Assembly (NCBI GenBank): GCA_945865325.1
Contig: CAMBFA010000012.1
Span: 1-40,434, forward strand
Direction: 5' to 3'
Length of the DNA stretch: 40,434 nucleotides
From: Candidatus Kuenenia stuttgartensis
GTDB lineage: Bacteria > Planctomycetota > Planctomycetia > Pirellulales > UBA1268
The translations under genes and the position numbers were made by a program. The notes beneath the pieces are model-generated. The model was not told where the DNA came from. It did not search any database and worked only from the letters and a program-made list of their open reading frames with translations. Positions 35,212-40,434 of the stretch are shown in pieces. Position 1 is the first letter of the stretch; every line of letters starts with the position of its first letter.

Positions 35212-35736
35212 TCAGAACGGAATGTCGTCATCGGATCCCCCGGGGGAGACCGCGTCCGGAGCCCGTCCGCCGCCGTCGCGACCGGCACCATCATACTCAC
35301 TGTGGGAATAGTCGGGGGCGTCATCGGGCGTCGATTGCCGGGGGGCGTCGACCCGTTTCGGCCTCGGGGCCCCTTCGGCCCCACCCTTACCCCCTTCAGG
35401 GGCCCCTTGGCGGTTACCGAGGAGGACCAGCCGGTCCCCGACAACCCGCAGCTTGGAGTTCTTCTTGCCGTCCTTCTCCCAGGTGTCAAGTTTTAGCCGC
35501 CCCTCGATCATGATCGGAGAGCCCTTTGTCACGTATTCCCCGGCGATTTCGGCTTCCCGGCTCCAGAACGTGACATCGACAAAGGTCGTCTCCTCGATCC
35601 AATCGCCGTTGGGGCCCTTGCGCCGGCTGTTGACTGCCAAACCGATCTCCGTGACAGGAGTGCCGGTGGAGACGTAGCGGAGTTCCGGATCCCGAGTGAC
35701 GTTCCCGAGGAGAATCACCTTGTTGAAACTGGCCAT
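35212..35736 (-). CDS. ssb: Single-stranded DNA-binding protein
   Basis: The 174-residue protein has a normal OB-fold: MASFNKVILLGNVTRDPELRY, TPVTEIGLAVNSRR, FVDVTFWSREAEIAGEYVTK and GRLKLDTWEKDGKK. A Gly/Asp-rich flexible linker and the acidic tip SDDDIPF follow. The tip is the usual docking site for partner proteins. The ATG at 35736 has AAGGAG six bases upstream, which rejects the longer frame. It lies between rpsF and rplI but seems to have its own promoter. Confidence 0.96.
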   Translation of the reverse strand: MASFNKVILLGNVTRDPELRYVSTGTPVTEIGLAVNSRRKGPNGDWIEETTFVDVTFWSREAEIAGEYVTKGSPIMIEGRLKLDTWEKDGKKNSKLRVVGDRLVLLGNRQGAPEGGKGGAEGAPRPKRVDAPRQSTPDDAPDYSHSEYDGAGRDGGGRAPDAVSPGGSDDDIPF

Positions 35737-35790
35737 ATTTCGCTCCTTGGACTGACGAGGGTGCTGGGGTGTAGTGGACCTTTGTTCACC

Positions 35791-35819
35791 ATCGTACCCA
35801 GTCGTGAGGAGGTGTGCAA
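35791..35819 (-). promoter_or_regulatory. Possible promoter for ssb
   Basis: On the minus strand TTGCAC (35819-35814) and TACGAT (35796-35791) are separated by 17 bases. The start near 35784 would give a leader of about 48 bases. The -10 matches four of six bases and the -35 three. Together with the hairpin at 35881-35907 it suggests that ssb is at least partly transcribed apart from rpsF. Confidence 0.4.
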
Positions 35820-35880
35820 ACACCCCCCCGGCCGTCAGGTGTAGCCGAGGATCCGAGACCATTCCTGCCGTTTCCCCCTG

Positions 35881-35907
35881 CCACTCCCAGCCGACGGCCG
35901 GGAGTGG
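35881..35907 (-). terminator. Hairpin downstream of rpsF
   Basis: CCACTCCC (35881-35888) pairs perfectly with GGGAGTGG (35900-35907). The inner bases form a further GCC-GAC-GGC turn after one mismatch. It begins 28 bases after the rpsF stop and has no U-tract. It may be a Rho-assisted terminator or an mRNA-stabilising end. Confidence 0.45.
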
Positions 35908-35934
35908 ATCGGGGATCGCCGAGCTTAGCGGGCG

Positions 35935-36378
35935 TCACTCCGCGGCCGCTGCCGCAGGTGTGGCCGCAGGGCCTGGACCTGGACCTGGGCCTGGACCTGG
36001 GCCTGGACCTGGACCTGGACCTGGACCTGGACGCTTGGTCGCTGCGGCCTCGTTCCCGGCCAGCGCATGCTGGACGAGTGCATCGGCGATCCGCGCATCA
36101 ACCTTCAAAATCAGTTTCCGGATGATGTCGTCATTGATCTCGCACTGCCTCTCCAGAGGACTGACCCCAGTCCCCGGCATCTTGAAATAGGTGAGCCAGT
36201 AGACCCCCTTTTTGTGTCCATTGATCGGGTAGGCGAGCTTCCGCTCGTCCCACAGCCGGGCTGCCAGGATCGTGCCACCGTGCTGGGTGATCAGATCGGC
36301 GACCTGCTGCGTGATGGCAGCCGGATCGCGGGAATACTTTGTCGGATCGAGGATGAACATCCCTTCGTACACCACCAT
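35935..36378 (-). CDS. rpsF: 30S ribosomal protein bS6 with Pro-Gly repeat tail
   Basis: The 147-residue protein matches bS6 over its first 105 residues: VVYEGMFILDP, then ERKLAYPINGHKKGVYWL, and a final helix. bS6 binds bS18 and 16S rRNA in the small subunit platform. The C-terminus is unusual: ten Pro-Gly dipeptides followed by an Ala-rich end. They are encoded by the hexanucleotide array at 35972-36031. In E. coli the equivalent tail receives added Glu residues, so tail variation is tolerated. The start at 36378 has GAGGAG eleven bases upstream. A strong hairpin lies in the leader. Confidence 0.95.
   Translation of the reverse strand: MVVYEGMFILDPTKYSRDPAAITQQVADLITQHGGTILAARLWDERKLAYPINGHKKGVYWLTYFKMPGTGVSPLERQCEINDDIIRKLILKVDARIADALVQHALAGNEAAATKRPGPGPGPGPGPGPGPGPGPGPAATPAAAAAE
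35972..36031. repeat. Hexanucleotide tandem array inside rpsF
   Basis: Ten units of CCTGGA/CCTGGG run without a gap. Units three and five end in G and the others in A. Each unit encodes Pro-Gly on the minus strand. Because the unit is six bases, loss or gain of copies would keep the frame. Confidence 0.95.
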
Positions 36379-36401
36379 GTCGCTCGTCGCTCCTCTACTG
36401 G

Positions 36402-36420
36402 GGTCCGGCGCGGCCGGACC
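36402..36420 (-). promoter_or_regulatory. Stem-loop in the rpsF mRNA leader
   Basis: GGTCCGGC and GCCGGACC form a perfect 8-bp stem with a three-base loop, beginning 24 bases before the rpsF start codon and directly upstream of its GAGGAG ribosome site. In other bacteria a bS6-bS18 complex binds an rpsF leader structure to control the operon. This hairpin is in the right place, but I do not see the bulged CCG of the known motif. Confidence 0.45.
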
Positions 36421-36552
36421 TAGTTGTTGTAAGTGCCTTGGATCTGTCGTGCGTAAAACTGGCCGGGACGTCCCGATGGATTGTGTTGTAGGGGGAGCAT
36501 GGGGGCGGTGAAAAATCCCCCTGGAATCACTGCGGCGCGGGGGTTGTTGACG

Positions 36553-37110
36553 TCAGTTAAACCTGTTCATGGCCGATTCGATCCCCACACCAACCCACTC
36601 CTCCACGGCGTCCGCCGCCCGCTCCAGGAGCGTCGCCACCGTCGCTCGTTCACCCTTAGAAAACTTACCGAGCACAAAATCGGCTGAGGCCCACCCTGCC
36701 GGCAACGGTCCGACGCCGATTCTCAACCGCGGCACCGCGTTTGTCCCCAGTCTGGCAAGGATATCGGCAAGCCCTTTCTGACCGCCGCTCGAACCACTCC
36801 CCCGGATCCGGACGGTATCGGTGGGGAGTTGAAAGTCATCGCAGAGCACGAGGATGTCGGCAGTATCGATCTTGTAAAAGTCTTTGGCAGCCAACACGCT
36901 TGCGCCGCTCAAGTTCATCCAGGTCAGCGGCCAAAGCAGGAGGACCGGAACCCCACGAATCGACGTTTGGGCAAACTCCCCCTGAAAGCGAGCCCGACGC
37001 CCCGGGCCTCCAGCCCGCCGGGCGAGAACCTCAAGCACATCAAACCCGACGTTATGACGAGTTCCGTCGTACGCCCGCCCCGGGTTTCCCAAGCCGACGA
37101 CCAGTTTCAT
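36553..37110 (-). CDS. pth: Peptidyl-tRNA hydrolase
   Basis: The 185-residue enzyme releases peptides from stray peptidyl-tRNA. It begins MKLVVGLGNPGRAYDGTRHN, with the catalytic His in TRHNVGF. It continues with LTWMNLSGASV, LCDDFQLP and GSSGGQKGL, all family blocks. The length is normal. Its ATG overlaps the stop of a possible small ORF (ATGA). About 170 bases separate it from rpsF; they contain a CGGGACGTCCCG palindrome at 36464-36475 and no gene. Confidence 0.95.
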   Translation of the reverse strand: MKLVVGLGNPGRAYDGTRHNVGFDVLEVLARRAGGPGRRARFQGEFAQTSIRGVPVLLLWPLTWMNLSGASVLAAKDFYKIDTADILVLCDDFQLPTDTVRIRGSGSSGGQKGLADILARLGTNAVPRLRIGVGPLPAGWASADFVLGKFSKGERATVATLLERAADAVEEWVGVGIESAMNRFN

Positions 37111-37364
37111 GGCAGGACCGGACCAGCAGCGACCGTCACCGGATCCGAGCCAGCCCGACGCCTCACTTCAGCGGCGCTTCGGACACTCCAGGGGCCGCGA
37201 TACCGCGGGCCGGGCTGGCCGATAGCCCGAAGCGATCGCCGTGCATCGATGGGCAACGGCCAAGGGCCGCAGCCATCTGCACGGATCGCTCTGACTGTAC
37301 TGGCAGTTCTGTCTGTACGAACAGCTCTGACTGCGCGGACAGCTTCGGCAACCTCCGGACGCAT
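37107..37364 (-). CDS. Possible 85-residue ORF bridging rplY and pth
   Basis: This is an open frame starting with the ATG at 37364, which overlaps the rplY stop as TGATG, and ending at a TGA that overlaps the pth start as ATGA. The product would be Arg/Ala-rich (MRPEVAEAVRAVRAVRTDRT then ASTVRAIRADG) and resembles no family I know. The first third is made by an 18-bp repeat. The junctions are ideal for translational coupling, but GC-rich spacers often stay open and the pth ATGA stops one frame automatically. It may well be non-coding. Confidence 0.25.
   Translation of the reverse strand: MRPEVAEAVRAVRAVRTDRTASTVRAIRADGCGPWPLPIDARRSLRAIGQPGPRYRGPWSVRSAAEVRRRAGSDPVTVAAGPVLP
37283..37344. repeat. 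Degenerate 18-bp tandem repeat in the rplY-pth spacer
   Basis: Three successive 18-base units (37283-37300, 37301-37318, 37319-37336) plus a partial fourth share CTGACTGTAC or CTGTCTGTAC-like ends and GAACAGCT-like starts. All three minus-strand frames stay open across it. Within a 253-base gap it is the only ordered structure besides a CCGCG-ATAC-CGCGG hairpin near 37196. Confidence 0.6.
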
Positions 37365-37999
37365 CACCCTTCTCCGGCTGCGGCCTCACCCTCCTCGCCG
37401 GCTTTGCGGCCGATGATCTCCGGTTCCGCCGACCCGGCAGGAGTCGCGTCGTCGGCCTTGTGGATCGTGACGGTGCAGCTGACGGCAGTTTCGTCTCCGT
37501 CGGTCAAGATGCTGGCCCCGCTCGGGAGTTCGATGTCGTGCACCTTGATCATGCCGCCGATCTCGAGTTTGCCCACATGGATGTGGATCTTCTCGGGGAC
37601 CATGTCGGGGGTGCACTCGATCTCGATCTCATGGAGCACCATGTTGACGGTGCCACCGCCGCGGTGGCCGGGGGCCTCGCCGCGGAGATCGAGGGGAACG
37701 CGAACCTTAATCCGCTCCGTCTTGTCGACCCGCACGAAATCGACGTGGAGCGGCTGGACGCCGAACGTATCCCACTGGAGATCCCGGAGCAGGGCGCTGG
37801 TGTTCACCGCGCCTTTGAGCTCGACAATGCGGCCGCCGTGGCGGATGACCGCTTCCAGCGCCTCACGCCGGGCGGCAAGGTCGACACACTTCTCTCCGTG
37901 CCCGTACAGAACGGCGGGGACGAACCCCTGGCGACGGAGTCGGCGGGACTCGCGGGTACCGGTGGCGGGACGGGCAACAACTTCGAGGGAATCGCTCAT
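37364..37999 (-). CDS. rplY: 50S ribosomal protein bL25 (Ctc/TL5 type)
   Basis: The 211-residue protein is the long, two-domain bL25 that binds 5S rRNA. The N-terminal domain has TRESRRLRRQGFVPAVLYGHGE and LRDLQWDTFGVQPLHVDFVRV. The C-terminal Ctc domain has VNMVLHEIEIECTPDMVPEK and ends in an acidic Ala/Glu-rich tail. The ATG at 37999 has AAGGAG six bases upstream. It lies between prs and pth, a common bacterial arrangement. Confidence 0.94.
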   Translation of the reverse strand: MSDSLEVVARPATGTRESRRLRRQGFVPAVLYGHGEKCVDLAARREALEAVIRHGGRIVELKGAVNTSALLRDLQWDTFGVQPLHVDFVRVDKTERIKVRVPLDLRGEAPGHRGGGTVNMVLHEIEIECTPDMVPEKIHIHVGKLEIGGMIKVHDIELPSGASILTDGDETAVSCTVTIHKADDATPAGSAEPEIIGRKAGEEGEAAAGEG

Positions 38000-38025
38000 G
38001 ACAGCTCCTTTTCGGCAAGCCCTAG

Positions 38026-38053
38026 ATTGTGACAGACAGACTGGAATCCGCAA
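38026..38053 (-). promoter_or_regulatory. Possible promoter for rplY-pth
   Basis: On the minus strand TTGCGG (38053-38048) and CACAAT (38031-38026) are separated by 16 bases. The leader would be about 20-25 bases and holds AAGGAG. The boxes match three and four of six consensus bases. Confidence 0.35.
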
Positions 38054-38116
38054 GCCGAACCATGAATCCGGGCGGTTTCCCCTTCATTCTCCCAGTGGCG
38101 GTCAATGGAAAAGGGT

Positions 38117-38139
38117 CTGCCGGGGCGTTCGGCCGGCAG
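38117..38139 (-). terminator. Terminator-like hairpin after prs
   Basis: CTGCCGG and CCGGCAG form a perfect 7-bp stem with a nine-base loop. On the minus strand it is followed by ACCCTTTT. It stands 49 bases after the prs stop and before the rplY promoter, so the two genes are probably separate transcripts. Confidence 0.45.
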
Positions 38140-38187
38140 CCTGGAGACCGGCCCCGACGGGGAGGTGTCGGATGGCCCGGGCCGGAA

Positions 38188-39132
38188 CTACTGGAACATC
38201 ATGCTCACCGATTCGTTGCGGTGGATGCGCTTGATCGCCTGGCCGAGCAGGCTGGCCACGGACAGGACCTTGATCGAGGGAAGCTGCTTCCCTGGGGAGA
38301 GGGGGATCGAGTCGGTGATGATGATCCCGGCGAAGGGAGCCGCCCGGAGCCGCTCGATCGCCGGGCCGACGAGCAGACCGTGGGATGCAACGGCGTAGAT
38401 CAACCCGGCGCCGTGTTTCTGGAGCACCTCCGCGGCCGAGCAGATCGATCCCGCCGTGCTGATCATGTCGTCGAACATCAGGGCGATCTTCCCCTCGACG
38501 CTAGCGCCGATGATGTTTGTGCTCCGGGTCGTGTCGGCACTCAACCGGCGCTTGTCGACGATCGCCAGCGGCGCTCCCAGCCGCGAGGCATGGCCGCTGG
38601 CCCGCTTGATGCTCCCCTCGTCGGCGCTGACGACGACGATGTCCTCCTTGGGAAGCCCCATCGAGAGCACATGGCTGCTCAAAACAGGGGCCGCGTAGAG
38701 ATGGTCGACCGGGCAGTCGAAGAATCCCTGGATCTGGGGGGCGTGGAGATCCATCGCCAGCACCCGGTCAGCCCCCGCCCGGGTGATCAGGTTGGCCACG
38801 AGCTTGGCGGTGATCGGCACCCGTCCCGAGTCTTTGCGGTCCTGCCGGGCATAGCCGAAGTAGGGGATGACTGCCGTGAGGCGGAAGGCGCTGGCCCGCT
38901 TGAAGCTGTCGATCATGACCAACAGCTCCATGAGGTGGTCATTCACCGGCGGACAAGTCGGTTGGACGATGAACACGTCCCGGCCCCGCACGTCCTCGTC
39001 GATTTTGCAGGAGATCTCCCCGTCGGGGAACCGGCCGATGGAAATCTTCCCCATCGGGAGGTTGAGGTACCGACAGATGTCCTGCGTGAGTGGGATGTTC
39101 GCCGGACCGCTGAAGATCTTGAGGTCGTTCAT
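38188..39132 (-). CDS. prs: Ribose-phosphate pyrophosphokinase
   Basis: The 314-residue enzyme makes PRPP from ribose-5-phosphate and ATP for nucleotide, His and Trp synthesis. It starts MNDLKIFSGPANIPLTQDIC. It has GRFPDGEISCKI, IPYFGYARQDRK, the divalent-cation site MDLHAPQIQGFFD, KRRLSADTT near the flexible loop, and the PRPP loop FDDMISTAGS. The loop is slightly different from the common DDMIDTAGT form. The start at 39132 gives the typical length. glmU-like lies 64 bases upstream in the same direction. Confidence 0.95.
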   Translation of the reverse strand: MNDLKIFSGPANIPLTQDICRYLNLPMGKISIGRFPDGEISCKIDEDVRGRDVFIVQPTCPPVNDHLMELLVMIDSFKRASAFRLTAVIPYFGYARQDRKDSGRVPITAKLVANLITRAGADRVLAMDLHAPQIQGFFDCPVDHLYAAPVLSSHVLSMGLPKEDIVVVSADEGSIKRASGHASRLGAPLAIVDKRRLSADTTRSTNIIGASVEGKIALMFDDMISTAGSICSAAEVLQKHGAGLIYAVASHGLLVGPAIERLRAAPFAGIIITDSIPLSPGKQLPSIKVLSVASLLGQAIKRIHRNESVSMMFQ

Positions 39133-39196
39133 CGTGATCGGGGCCTGCAGGTGGTGAGGACATCGTCTGGCATCGTCGGGCCGCGGGCGGGGATGT

Positions 39197-39985
39197 TCAA
39201 GACGTGGCGGCGCTGCCGCCACGGCGCAGGGCCTCCGCCACCTCGGCGAGCTGCTCCGGCGTGTTGACCGAGAGCGTTTCGCTCGGATCGAGACAGGGGA
39301 CGGCGTCGACGAGGCTTCCTTCGCCGAGGAGGATGCCGGGGCAGTCGGTGAGGTAGTACTCGCCGGAGGCGTTGGAGTTGTCGAGGCGGGAGAGGGCCCG
39401 AAGGAGGTCCTCGGCGGCAAACACGTAGGTGCTCATGTTCACCTCTCGGATCGCCCGCTCCTCCACCGAAGCATCCTTTTGCTCGACGATCCGAAGGAAT
39501 CGCCCCGATGAATCCCGGACGATCCGCCCTAATCCCTGCGGGTCGACGGTGACCGCCGTGCCGACCAGGCAGGAGGCGTCGAGCTGGGCGAACCGTTCGA
39601 GCAGCGCGCGCACGCTCCCGGGCCGGAGCATCGGGGAGTCGCCGCAGACGATCACCACGGGGCGGCGCCGGTCGGCCGCGAGCCGGGCCTCGATCCCCTC
39701 CGCCGCGGCCGCCACGGCGTCGCCGGTGCCGCGCTGCTGCCGTTGGATCGCAAACGTCAGCCCGGGGACGTCGGCCAGGCACGCCTCGACCAGTTCGGCG
39801 CGGTGACCGACGACGACGATCACCTCACCGATGCCTGCCGCGCGGAGGGCGTCGACGACCCAGCGGACGAGCGGCTTCCCGGCCGCCTCATGAACGACCT
39901 TCGGCAGGTCGCTCCCCATCCGGGTGCCCTTGCCGGCAGCGAGCACCACGGCGATCGGACCTCGGGGGGGCAGTGGGCTCGTCAT
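39197..39985 (-). CDS. UDP-N-acetylglucosamine pyrophosphorylase domain protein (GlmU N-terminal half)
   Basis: The 262-residue protein matches the uridylyltransferase half of GlmU: VVLAAGKGTRMGSDLPKVVH, QRQQRGTGDAV, VVIVCGDSPML, GRIVRD, EVNMSTYVF and YYLTDCPGIL. It would make UDP-GlcNAc from GlcNAc-1-phosphate for peptidoglycan or lipopolysaccharide. The left-handed beta-helix acetyltransferase half is missing and the frame simply ends, so acetylation must be done by another protein. The ATG at 39985 fits the family start. A pyrimidine-rich stretch replaces a Shine-Dalgarno site. The order glmU-prs-rplY-pth is common. Confidence 0.88.
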   Translation of the reverse strand: MTSPLPPRGPIAVVLAAGKGTRMGSDLPKVVHEAAGKPLVRWVVDALRAAGIGEVIVVVGHRAELVEACLADVPGLTFAIQRQQRGTGDAVAAAAEGIEARLAADRRRPVVIVCGDSPMLRPGSVRALLERFAQLDASCLVGTAVTVDPQGLGRIVRDSSGRFLRIVEQKDASVEERAIREVNMSTYVFAAEDLLRALSRLDNSNASGEYYLTDCPGILLGEGSLVDAVPCLDPSETLSVNTPEQLAEVAEALRRGGSAATS

Positions 39986-40315
39986 CGGCGGTTGACCGTT
40001 TGGGAGGGAGGAAGAAAAACGTTGGAAAAGGAAGGCGCGAAACGCGGCAGGGGCCCACTCGCGATCGGGGGCTTGGACAGATGGAAAATGTGATAGATTT
40101 CGGTCCGTCGGCGGGCTGATGGTGAAGCGGGGACGGTTGCGACAGGCCATCGATCGCGGGGTTGCGTCATGCCAAGCGGCGCCGCCCGGACGGCCGATCG
40201 AAGGCGGAGCCGTGCGACGTAACCCATAAACCGATGGGGAACCGATGGGGTGAACGCCCCTCTCCGCGGGTTGACAGACATCCACAGAAGACTACCGCAT
40301 CAGGGGGCTGGTTTC
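39986..40315. other. Intergenic region between divergent genes, 330 bases
   Basis: This region separates the glmU-like gene (minus) from a plus-strand gene that runs off the window. No gene is evident. It holds an AT-richer patch at 40080-40100 (TGTGATAGATTT), a perfect tandem 11-bp repeat at 40229-40250 and a consensus TTGACA at 40271-40276 that lacks a good -10 (best TACCGC, 16 bases on). Confidence 0.5.
40229..40250. repeat. Perfect tandem 11-bp repeat
   Basis: AACCGATGGGG occurs twice back to back, about one helical turn per copy. It ends 20 bases before a TTGACA box and 65 bases before the start of the truncated plus-strand gene. It could be a binding site for a regulator that reads direct repeats. 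Confidence 0.6.
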
Positions 40316-40434
40316 ATGTCGAGTCCGCGAATGGTGGCGATCATCGAGGCGCATGAGCGGAACGGCATCGTCCCGCACGCTCCGGCTGACATCGATGTCT
40401 CCGTGGGCCCACTGGCGGTCCGCTGCCGGACGCT
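40316..40434 (+). CDS. N-terminal fragment of an unknown gene, cut by the window edge
   Basis: An open frame begins with ATG at 40316, ten bases after a G-run (GGGGG), and continues to the last base without a stop. The visible 39 residues read MSSPRMVAIIEAHERNGIVP and then HAPADIDVSVGPLAVRCRT. I cannot assign them to a family. Orientation and position suggest the first gene of a new plus-strand transcript. Confidence 0.4.
   Translation, partial: MSSPRMVAIIEAHERNGIVPHAPADIDVSVGPLAVRCRT

Noticed and set aside
36464-36475. CGGGACGTCCCG palindrome upstream of rpsF
   Set aside because: It is short and GC-rich, so could be chance; no promoter boxes are arranged around it.
40271-40299. TTGACA as a full promoter for the right-edge gene
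   Set aside because: No acceptable -10 lies 15-19 bases downstream; the best is TACCGC, so it is mentioned only as a box in the intergenic entry.

Overview
The window comes from a high-GC bacterium that is very probably a member of the Planctomycetota, most likely Pirellulales-like. This rests on gene content and order, not on a database match. The pointers are a DUF1207-type outer-membrane protein, a small lipoprotein with the CPDPFDYTGPVPNG start typical of these bacteria, a long secretin, many secreted proteins of unknown role, start codons that often lack a clear Shine-Dalgarno site, and a housekeeping block ordered glmU-like, prs, rplY, pth, rpsF, ssb, rplI, dnaB. No mobile element, CRISPR array, rRNA or convincing tRNA was seen. 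The gene content is mostly chromosomal core with some lineage-specific genes.

Left part (1-9.8 kb): a degenerate metallophosphoesterase, an unknown protein, a secreted TPR-like protein with an acidic coiled C-terminus and a uronate-isomerase-like enzyme lie on the plus strand. They meet a DUF423 membrane protein. Next come a 965-residue secretin and a PAS-GAF-receiver regulator on the minus strand.

Centre (9.8-25.4 kb): a well-formed divergent promoter pair separates the regulator from sdhCAB (complex II of the di-haem, menaquinone-linked type). A DEAD-box RNA helicase, a family 4 uracil-DNA glycosylase and a lipoprotein follow. On the minus strand are glgC (ADP-glucose synthesis) and leuS. 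Divergent from leuS is a tight three-gene unit: an Aas-like acyl-ACP synthetase, a GH2-like protein that has lost its catalytic region, and a ThiF/MoeB-type E1 enzyme.

Right part (25.4-40.4 kb): a CUT2 (ribose-type) sugar ABC transporter operon runs on the minus strand, with a 9-bp-arm palindrome upstream of its first gene. It is followed by a flavin-reductase-like protein, the DUF1207 protein and tsaD. The last 7.5 kb is the information-processing cluster. It has several odd points: rpsF carries a (Pro-Gly)10 tail encoded by a 60-bp hexanucleotide array, rpsR is missing from its usual place between ssb and rplI, L9 has a 31-residue N-terminal extension, several intergenic hairpins break the cluster into sub-operons, and an 85-codon ORF with 18-bp repeats exactly bridges rplY and pth. 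The GlmU homologue has only the uridylyltransferase half. A plus-strand gene is cut by the right edge.

I did not find a clear new defence or mobile system. The most interesting items are the acyl-synthetase/GH2-like/E1 unit, the repeat-encoded tail of ribosomal protein bS6, the degenerate phosphoesterase, and the kinase-less sensor-receiver protein divergent from sdh.
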